Below are positions 6,174 through 11,378 of a stretch of 15,691 nucleotides of DNA, in pieces. The position numbers and the translations under genes were made by a program. Within the stretch, counting starts at the first letter, position 1. Each line of letters starts with the position of its first letter. Below the pieces are notes generated by a model. That model saw only the letters and a list, made by a program, of their open reading frames with translations. It was not told where the DNA came from and did not search any database. The DNA is from JANNXY01 sp039795755. Lineage in GTDB: Bacteria; Patescibacteriota; Minisyncoccia; Phycocordibacterales; CAIZIN01. Location of the stretch: the NCBI GenBank assembly GCA_039795755.1, contig JBDKLF010000018.1, forward strand, positions 1-15,691, written 5' to 3'.

Positions 6174-6655
6174 TAACTGAGTTTGCACGATTCTTTGGCT
6201 TTTGACAAGGCTTCTTGCTCTTCTTCTGTTAATTCGAATTCAGAAACAAACTTTACAATTGGTTTTGCATAGACACTCATTCTGTCGCGAGCATGTAATG
6301 AAGAGATGATTACGCCAGTACCTTCCTCATTGAGAAATGCAGTTGCAAAGCTTTGGAAGCCTCCAGATCCATCACCTTGGAATGGATTGAATCGGATAGT
6401 GTGCATTCCACGGAGACTTGTCTTGAGGCGCGCTTCAACTGCACGAAGATATTCTTCGAGGTCTTTGCGGAAGGTATCGAATCCTTTCATATCAGCGACT
6501 AATTGGGTCACGCTTGCACCGAGATCCTTGCTTGCTCCTCGTAATACTTTCTTTGTATTGAAGTGGGTAACAATAGAAATAATTAATGAGATAACAGCGA
6601 TGCCGCATCCTGCAAGTGCAATATAAGTAAGGGTAGTGATGTCATTGAGATTCAT
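6173..6655 (-). CDS. DUF4446 family membrane-anchored protein
   Basis: 160 residues. One N-terminal transmembrane helix (about 9-31), a charged helical stretch (45-95), then the conserved DUF4446 core: IRFNPFQGDGSGGFQSFATAF, a Gly-Val-Ile strand, SSLHARDRMSVYAKPI, and a C-terminal Leu-Thr-Glu-Glu-Glu motif. The family is widespread in Firmicutes and CPR; its function is unknown. The soluble domain is probably cytoplasmic. It heads the operon with infB and rbfA, and its stop overlaps the infB start. I start it at the ATG at 6655, nine bases after a perfect TATAAT. A longer reading frame to 6757 would run through both divergent promoters and into the desulfurase gene, so it is rejected. Confidence 0.85.
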   Translation of the reverse strand: MNLNDITTLTYIALAGCGIAVISLIISIVTHFNTKKVLRGASKDLGASVTQLVADMKGFDTFRKDLEEYLRAVEARLKTSLRGMHTIRFNPFQGDGSGGFQSFATAFLNEEGTGVIISSLHARDRMSVYAKPIVKFVSEFELTEEEQEALSKAKESCKLS

Positions 6656-6664
6656 AGGGAATTT

Positions 6665-6670
6665 ATTATA
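6665..6670 (-). promoter_or_regulatory. -10 promoter of the DUF4446-infB-rbfA operon
   Basis: TATAAT on the minus strand ends nine bases before the ATG, implying a nearly leaderless mRNA. There is no Shine-Dalgarno in the gap. Confidence 0.7.
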
Positions 6671-6678
6671 ACCAATTT

Positions 6679-6687
6679 TGTGATAAT
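6679..6687 (+). promoter_or_regulatory. Extended -10 promoter of the cysteine desulfurase gene
   Basis: TGT-GATAAT ends eight bases before the ATG at 6696. It lies back-to-back with the -10 of the divergent operon, with only eight bases between the two elements. Confidence 0.65.
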
Positions 6688-6695
6688 GTGTAGGT

Positions 6696-7892
6696 ATGTT
6701 CAAGTGGTTACAGACAACTGTATATGCTGACACTGCTGCGGCAACTCCGGTATCCAAGCGAGTGCAGCAAGCAATGCGACCATTTCAAGCTGAAGTGTTT
6801 TATAATCCTTCATCGCTCTATCCTACTGCACGAGAAGCAAAACAAGCGGTAGATACTGCGCGTAAGTCAGTGGCCGAGCTCATGTCGGTACAGCCACAGA
6901 CAATCGTATTTACTTCAGGTGGTACTGAGTCTGCTCATCTTGCGATACAAGGAGTGATTGGAAAAGCTCGAGAGAAGGGGATTGCTATTCCGCATATCAT
7001 TACCACAAGTTTCGAACATCCTGCAGTACTTGAACTTGTGCGATCACTTCATACTCAGGGAATCATTGCGCTCACTGAAGTTGCTCCTCAAGAAAACGGA
7101 ATTGTGAAAGTACAAGATGTATTAGATGTTCTACATACTGATACTGTACTCGTATGTTGTATGCTGGTGAATAATGAATTGGGAACCATTCAGCCTGTTC
7201 GCAAGATAAGTGCTGAGGTGAAGAAATTTCGTGAGATGAAACACTCAGTATATCCACTTATCTACACTGATGCAGCGCAGGTACCACAAGCATTGGGAAT
7301 CAATCGAGATCAATTGGGAGCAGATCTTGTATCATTTGATGGTGCAAAGATCCATGGACCAAAGGGTGTTGGATGTCTTTATATAGAACAACATGTTCCT
7401 ATTGCTCCTATTCAATTAGGAGGAGGGCAAGAATCAGGAATGCGAAGCGGAACAGAACCAGTTGCACTGATTGTCGGATTTGCAGAAGCACTCAAAGAAA
7501 CTATTGAAATTCAGAAATCACAAATTGAATTACATACCACTGTACAGAAATATTTTTTGAAGCAGCTCGAGCAAAGTGGTCTAGAATATGAAATTAACGG
7601 AAGTACAAAAGCAGGAGAGCGAATTCCACAGAATCTCAATGTGTGTTTCAAGAAAGCTGGAACATCAATTAATTCAGAATTTCTTACTATTCAGTTGGGG
7701 GAGAAGGGGATTATGGTAAGTCCTGGTGCATCGTGTACGAGTAACAAGACCGATAGTGCTTCACAGTCAGTAGAAGCAATTGGTAAGCCTTCATGTGCAT
7801 CTTCTTCAATTCGGTTTACGTTTGGAAGAAAAGTTACATGTAAGCACATTGACGTAATCATTAAGTCTCTCAAAACACTGTTGTCTAAATAA
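6696..7892 (+). CDS. Cysteine desulfurase, NifS/IscS-like (class V aminotransferase)
   Basis: 398 residues, typical length. It moves sulfur from cysteine to an enzyme persulfide for Fe-S clusters or tRNA thiolation. PLP-site features: His108 in EHPAV, Asn160 in NNELGT, Asp192 and Gln195 in DAAQVPQ, and the PLP lysine Lys218 in GAKIHGPKGVG. The persulfide Cys347 lies in the GASCTS loop, and GGGQESGMRSGTEP is present. Departures from usual IscS/NifS: the His before the PLP lysine is Ala, the N-terminal DNAATTP motif reads DTAAATP, and QERG reads QESG. No IscU, SufBCD or MnmA gene is in the window, so the acceptor is unknown; tRNA thiolation is a reasonable guess for a reduced genome. ATG was chosen by the adjacent -10. 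No clear terminator follows (7893-7967 holds no gene). Confidence 0.9.
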   Translation: MFKWLQTTVYADTAAATPVSKRVQQAMRPFQAEVFYNPSSLYPTAREAKQAVDTARKSVAELMSVQPQTIVFTSGGTESAHLAIQGVIGKAREKGIAIPHIITTSFEHPAVLELVRSLHTQGIIALTEVAPQENGIVKVQDVLDVLHTDTVLVCCMLVNNELGTIQPVRKISAEVKKFREMKHSVYPLIYTDAAQVPQALGINRDQLGADLVSFDGAKIHGPKGVGCLYIEQHVPIAPIQLGGGQESGMRSGTEPVALIVGFAEALKETIEIQKSQIELHTTVQKYFLKQLEQSGLEYEINGSTKAGERIPQNLNVCFKKAGTSINSEFLTIQLGEKGIMVSPGASCTSNKTDSASQSVEAIGKPSCASSSIRFTFGRKVTCKHIDVIIKSLKTLLSK

Positions 7893-7967
7893 AAAAGTTC
7901 CCGTGAGCTGGTGTGTACACTTTGTATTTTTTGTGTTAATGTTTGTGCCGCGTTAGATCTTTAATTT

Positions 7968-8930
7968 ATGAAAACCGTACTTGGCCTCATGGCCTTTTTA
8001 CTCGTCGTGACAGGTGCTCTTGCAGCACCTGTTGTCACTATTCACGCCACCGCTAAAAAAGGTGGGGGCTTAACCGAAGCAGAGGTTCGGTCGGGACAAA
8101 ATGTCTCGATTGTCACCCCTGCAGAAGCGGGAAGCATCATTGCTGCCGGCTTTGGCAGTGAAATCGTTGTCACTGAAAACGGCAACCGAATCGATGGAAG
8201 TTGGGCTCTTACGAGCTTTGTCTATACCATCAGAATCAACGGAAGCGTTGCTCTCGATGGTGCAGGCAACCCTATCTTCATGCGCCAATTTGGTGCATTT
8301 AATGATGTGGGTAGTGCTCTCCCTGATTTTCGTGGCTTCAACACTGCATTTGTTCTGTCAGTGCCCTACGGCACTCAGACGAGTGGTGGAGCAACGCTTA
8401 CGAAAACCAACTCATTTGTTTTGTTGGCACAGACTCTTTCGCTCGGGGGAGCGAATCGTCCACTTCTAGCTCAGCCGGGCGATTACTACTCAATTGAGTA
8501 TGGAATTACCGGCACCGTGAACGGAACACCGTTCAATGTCAAAGCTACCTCAATGGTAGTGGTCGGCATTCAGAGCGTCTGGCTCGATCTGAGAACCAAT
8601 GGACAAGGGAATGAAGTTTCATGGTCAGATGGAAGTCCACTGGTCCGAGATCCGGCAGTTGTGGAGGAAGGGAATACTACGGACTTTGTGCGAGGTGTTC
8701 GCATTGCACCTACTGGTGTAGGCAGGCAATACATCCTCGTCGGTTGGGAGGCAACTACCGACCTTGTTGCTCAATCTTGGGCACCTTGGAATACAACAGT
8801 TCAGAGCGGCATACTCGGTCCTGACGGATCGGGAGTGCTTAACTTCAAGGCAGTCGGAGGTCTTGTTGGTCCACAAAAACGGTTCTTCCGACTGAGGTAT
8901 ACTTCGGTGGAAACATTGTCTGAAGGCTAA
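7968..8930 (+). CDS. Secreted protein of unknown family
   Basis: 320 residues. The N-terminus (MKT, then a hydrophobic core to about residue 17, then ALA before Ala-Pro) is a classic Sec signal peptide with cleavage after about residue 19. The rest is Gly/Thr/Ser/Val-rich, looks all-beta and has no cysteine in the mature part. The C-terminus (around YILVGWEATTDL to RFFRLRY) resembles, from memory only, a terminal beta module of secreted proteins in Verrucomicrobia and relatives; this is weak. First of four consecutive envelope proteins. Codons look more GC-rich by eye than in clpB or prfB. A weak -10-like TAGATC (7954-7959) ends eight bases before the ATG, with no Shine-Dalgarno. No function can be assigned. 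Confidence 0.75.
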   Translation: MKTVLGLMAFLLVVTGALAAPVVTIHATAKKGGGLTEAEVRSGQNVSIVTPAEAGSIIAAGFGSEIVVTENGNRIDGSWALTSFVYTIRINGSVALDGAGNPIFMRQFGAFNDVGSALPDFRGFNTAFVLSVPYGTQTSGGATLTKTNSFVLLAQTLSLGGANRPLLAQPGDYYSIEYGITGTVNGTPFNVKATSMVVVGIQSVWLDLRTNGQGNEVSWSDGSPLVRDPAVVEEGNTTDFVRGVRIAPTGVGRQYILVGWEATTDLVAQSWAPWNTTVQSGILGPDGSGVLNFKAVGGLVGPQKRFFRLRYTSVETLSEG

Positions 8931-8985
8931 TCGGCCGACAGCAACATTCACAGTCAGTACGAGTACCCACTTGTATATGACTTTT

Positions 8986-9009
8986 TATATTGAATGTAAT
9001 AACATTCAA
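8986..9009. promoter_or_regulatory. Inverted repeat overlapping a -10-like box
   Basis: A perfect 8-bp inverted repeat, TTGAATGT-AATA-ACATTCAA (8990-9009), overlaps a TATATT (8986-8991), about 30 bases before the next ATG. It could be an operator or a leader hairpin of the surface-protein gene at 9040. The surrounding 8931-9039 is AT-rich and holds no gene. Confidence 0.45.
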
Positions 9010-9039
9010 AAAATTAATTAACAAAATTACAAAATTCAC

Positions 9040-9858
9040 ATGATACACAGAATTAACATAGTGCTTGCAGCAATGATATTAGTAGTAGGTCTCGGTCACT
9101 TTGCTTTTGCAAGTGAAGTGGTTTTCACTCCAGAAAACACATTCGAAGCGTGTCACGATCTCATTGATAATGATGGTGATGAAGCAACTGATGAATCTGA
9201 TTTTGATTGTGCCCCATTTGTCGTCATTGAACCAATTGAAATTCCTGGTTGTACTGATCCTGAAGCTACTAACTTCAATCCAGAGGCAAATCGCTTTGAC
9301 GAAAGTTGTACTTACGAAGAAGGATCTGAGTTTACTCCAGAAAACACTGAACTAGCATGTCACGATCTTATTGATAATGATGGTGATGAAGCAACAGATG
9401 AGGCAGATGTAGACTGTGCTGAATTCTTTACTCCACAAGAAGAAACACCAACGGATACTGGTTCACACCGAAGAAGTGGACGATCTACAGGTGATGCTTC
9501 ACAAGGAGAAGTACTCGGTGCATCTACTGATGATGTGTGTGATGCGCTTCCATATATCAGTTCATATCTCCGAATGGGACAAGATAACAATGTTGAAGAT
9601 GTGAAGAAATTGCAGATGTTTCTAAATGATCACATGAATCTCGACATTCCTGTTACCGGATTCTTCGGTCCGTTGACACAAGCGGGGGTCAATGCGTTTC
9701 AGATTAAATACAAGGAAGATATTCTTCAGCCATGGGTTGATGCCGGTCAGCTTGAAAGTGCTGATGTTCCGACAGGATATGTGTACAAGACAACATTGTG
9801 GAAAATTCACAGTCTTATGTGTGCACAAACAACACTTCCTAAGCCAGAACTCAAGTAA
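9040..9858 (+). CDS. Secreted surface protein with acidic DNDGD repeats and a peptidoglycan-binding-like domain
   Basis: 272 residues. A signal peptide (about 1-24) is followed by two near-identical 30-residue repeats (29-58 and 98-127), each with CHDLIDNDGDEATDE and ending in Asp-Cys-Ala. The acidic DNDGD core resembles Ca2+-binding loops, and the two Cys per repeat could form a disulfide. Between them is a GCTDPEATNFNPEA...SCTYE module (about 69-92), a short Cys motif known from secreted adhesin-like proteins. A Ser/Thr/Gly linker with VLGAS leads to a C-terminal domain (about 165-265: YLRMGQDN, VKKLQMFLN, PVTGFFGPLTQAGVNAFQ, PTGYVYKTT) of the PG_binding_1 type, in the form I recall from parcubacterial surface proteins. 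Likely cell-wall-attached. Start by signal peptide; no clear Shine-Dalgarno. Confidence 0.85.
   Translation: MIHRINIVLAAMILVVGLGHFAFASEVVFTPENTFEACHDLIDNDGDEATDESDFDCAPFVVIEPIEIPGCTDPEATNFNPEANRFDESCTYEEGSEFTPENTELACHDLIDNDGDEATDEADVDCAEFFTPQEETPTDTGSHRRSGRSTGDASQGEVLGASTDDVCDALPYISSYLRMGQDNNVEDVKKLQMFLNDHMNLDIPVTGFFGPLTQAGVNAFQIKYKEDILQPWVDAGQLESADVPTGYVYKTTLWKIHSLMCAQTTLPKPELK
9124..9213 (+). repeat. Intragenic 90-base repeat, copy 1
   Basis: In-frame copy of the acidic Cys repeat; it matches 9331-9420 with long identical stretches, for example through the DNDGDEATDE codons. Confidence 0.9.
9331..9420 (+). repeat. Intragenic 90-base repeat, copy 2
   Basis: Second in-frame copy of the repeat at 9124-9213. 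Differences are mostly synonymous or at the variable TFEA/TELA and SDFD/ADVD positions. Confidence 0.9.
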
Positions 9859-9867
9859 TACTTAAGG

Positions 9868-9873
9868 TATACT
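9868..9873 (+). promoter_or_regulatory. -10 promoter of the CAP-domain gene
   Basis: TATACT ends eight bases before the ATG at 9882 and starts nine bases after the previous stop codon. There is no Shine-Dalgarno, so a leaderless mRNA is implied. Confidence 0.6.
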
Positions 9874-9881
9874 GTATTCAT

Positions 9882-10532
9882 ATGAAGAAAGCTCGTCCAT
9901 ATATTGTAACAATAAGTATCATACTTGCATTTGTTGGTGCAGTGTTTTTGCTTCGTGCAATCGAAACTAAACATTACGAGAGAAGTGCTACTGCAGCAGT
10001 AAGTAATGCTGAGCTTATTGAATTTACGAACAATGAACGAGCGGAGCGAGATTTGGATCTCCTTGCAACAAGCACACTCCTTAGTCAGGCAGCACAAGAA
10101 AAGGCAGAAGACATGGCGAAGAGAGAATACTTCGCACACTATACTCCTGAAGGTGATGCGCCATGGTATTGGCTCAAGCAAGTAAGCTATGCTTACACGC
10201 ATGCGGGTGAGAACCTTGCGGTGAATTTCCGCGATTCCAAAGACGTTGTTGAAGCATGGATGGACTCACCGACACATCGAGCAAATATTCTCAAGAATGG
10301 TTACGATGAAATTGGGGTAGGGTATGCAGAAGGTAAGTACAAAGGCCATGATGCTATATATGTGGTTCAATTCTTTGGAACACAAAGCACTTCAACCGCA
10401 TTTTCTACGGTAGGGGCTGGTGCAGGAGAAGGATTTGCGGGGGTCTTGGATAAGGTAAGAAGTATCTACATCTCCTTTATGTACGGTGTCGAAAACTCGA
10501 GTACTCATTGGGATAATCCTGACCTTCCATAA
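9882..10532 (+). CDS. Membrane-anchored CAP/SCP domain protein (YkwD-like)
   Basis: 216 residues. A single N-terminal membrane segment (about 7-26) without a clear cleavage site suggests an anchored, outward-facing protein. The CAP domain covers about 41-167 and keeps the four residues of the family cavity: His86 (FAHYTPEG), Glu110 (HAGENLA), His132 (WMDSPTHRANIL) and Glu143 (DEIGVG), ending in the VVQFFG strand. CAP proteins in bacteria are extracellular, with proposed roles in adhesion, lipid or peptide binding or wall processes; no reaction can be fixed here. A Gly/Ala linker and a C-terminal amphipathic stretch (about 180-205) follow. It sits between a surface protein and an HtrA-like protein, each with its own -10 box. 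Confidence 0.9.
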   Translation: MKKARPYIVTISIILAFVGAVFLLRAIETKHYERSATAAVSNAELIEFTNNERAERDLDLLATSTLLSQAAQEKAEDMAKREYFAHYTPEGDAPWYWLKQVSYAYTHAGENLAVNFRDSKDVVEAWMDSPTHRANILKNGYDEIGVGYAEGKYKGHDAIYVVQFFGTQSTSTAFSTVGAGAGEGFAGVLDKVRSIYISFMYGVENSSTHWDNPDLP

Positions 10533-10547
10533 AGCTTCCTTGTGGGT

Positions 10548-10553
10548 TATGAT
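10548..10553 (+). promoter_or_regulatory. -10 promoter of the HtrA-like gene
   Basis: TATGAT ends six bases before the ATG at 10560. This -10 lies inside an in-frame extension that would begin at GTG 10542, which argues that the ATG is the true start. Confidence 0.65.
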
Positions 10554-10559
10554 ACCCGC

Positions 10560-11357
10560 ATGGAACACTTTACCAAGCAACAACTTATTCTCCTTATGCT
10601 CTTGGTAGCGTTTGTTACCTCTATTGTTACAGGTATTACCACTGTCTCACTTATGGCTCAGGATCCTCAAGGAGTTACTCAGACTATTAATCGCGTGGTA
10701 GAACGAACAATCGAAAAGGTAAATGATGCCAATAACGGTGCAAGTGTTGCTGCACCTGCAAAAGAAGTGACGGTGGTGGTAAAAGAAGAAGAATTTGTTA
10801 CTCAAGCAGTGCAAGAAGCTCATGATGGTATTGTGCGCATCAAGAATAAGAAGGATGGTGCATTACTTGGACTCGGAGTAATTATTAATTACGACGGTAC
10901 TATTATCGCTGACAGAACTGCAACTGTTTCATTCCGAGAATATAGTGGTGTCTATCAAGGAATTGCGTATGACATTGTTCCTGATAAACAAGACAAGAAA
11001 GCAGGAATCATTACCTTTAAGTTCAAAGACGGAGTACCTCCAACAGTGAATCCAATTCGAGTGGCGACTGCTGATGCGGCGGCAGGGCAGAGTATTATAG
11101 CAGTAAGTGGAGCTGATCGTGATGTGGTATCAATTGGAATTATCTCAAGTCTTGTCTACGAAAGTCAGACAAGTGATGTGTTGTATGCAATTGATACAAC
11201 GGTGTCACAGGATGCACTACTCTCGGGAACTCCACTCATGGGCCTCGATGGGACTTTGATTGCTCTCAAGATTGGAAAAGATGCTCAAGAACAGGATATT
11301 TTGATGCCAATCGCCCGTATTATGGCTGCTTTGGACACACTCGCAAACACTCAATAA
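10560..11357 (+). CDS. Membrane-anchored HtrA-like (trypsin-fold) protein, probably catalytically inactive
   Basis: 265 residues. An N-terminal membrane helix (about 8-31) and a Thr/Val/Glu-rich linker precede a domain with the two-barrel HtrA pattern: IVRIKNK...LGLGVIINYDGTIIADR matches the strand and turn that in HtrA read GSGVII..G.I.TN.HV, and AIDTTVSQDALLSGTPLMGLDGTLIALKIG matches the GNSGGPL region. At the catalytic His position the sequence is Asp-Arg-Thr-Ala, so no His; the nucleophile-site Ser may be kept (Ser222 in LLSGTPL), but GNSGG is degraded; the Asp is not clear. There is no PDZ domain. Probably a pseudoprotease or binding scaffold facing outward. The assignment is by pattern and is less sure than the neighbours. 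Stop 21 bases before the clpB-like gene. Confidence 0.7.
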   Translation: MEHFTKQQLILLMLLVAFVTSIVTGITTVSLMAQDPQGVTQTINRVVERTIEKVNDANNGASVAAPAKEVTVVVKEEEFVTQAVQEAHDGIVRIKNKKDGALLGLGVIINYDGTIIADRTATVSFREYSGVYQGIAYDIVPDKQDKKAGIITFKFKDGVPPTVNPIRVATADAAAGQSIIAVSGADRDVVSIGIISSLVYESQTSDVLYAIDTTVSQDALLSGTPLMGLDGTLIALKIGKDAQEQDILMPIARIMAALDTLANTQ

Positions 11358-11360
11358 GTG

Positions 11361-11369
11361 TGATATAAT
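11361..11369 (+). promoter_or_regulatory. Extended -10 promoter of the clpB-like gene
   Basis: TGA-TATAAT, a perfect extended -10, ends nine bases before the ATG at 11379. No Shine-Dalgarno and no CIRCE or other heat-shock operator is visible in the 21-base gap. Confidence 0.75.
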
Positions 11370-11378
11370 GGTGCTCAT

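Noticed and set aside
6174..6188. GTG start for IF-2
   Set aside because: The TAATG overlap at 6173 is a typical coupling site and the GTG lacks a Shine-Dalgarno.
6656..6757. N-terminal extension of the DUF4446 reading frame
   Set aside because: It would cross both divergent promoters and overlap the desulfurase start; the family starts at the membrane helix.
10542..10559. GTG start extending the HtrA-like protein
   Set aside because: The extension contains the -10 box TATGAT and has no Shine-Dalgarno; ATG 10560 fits the leaderless pattern.
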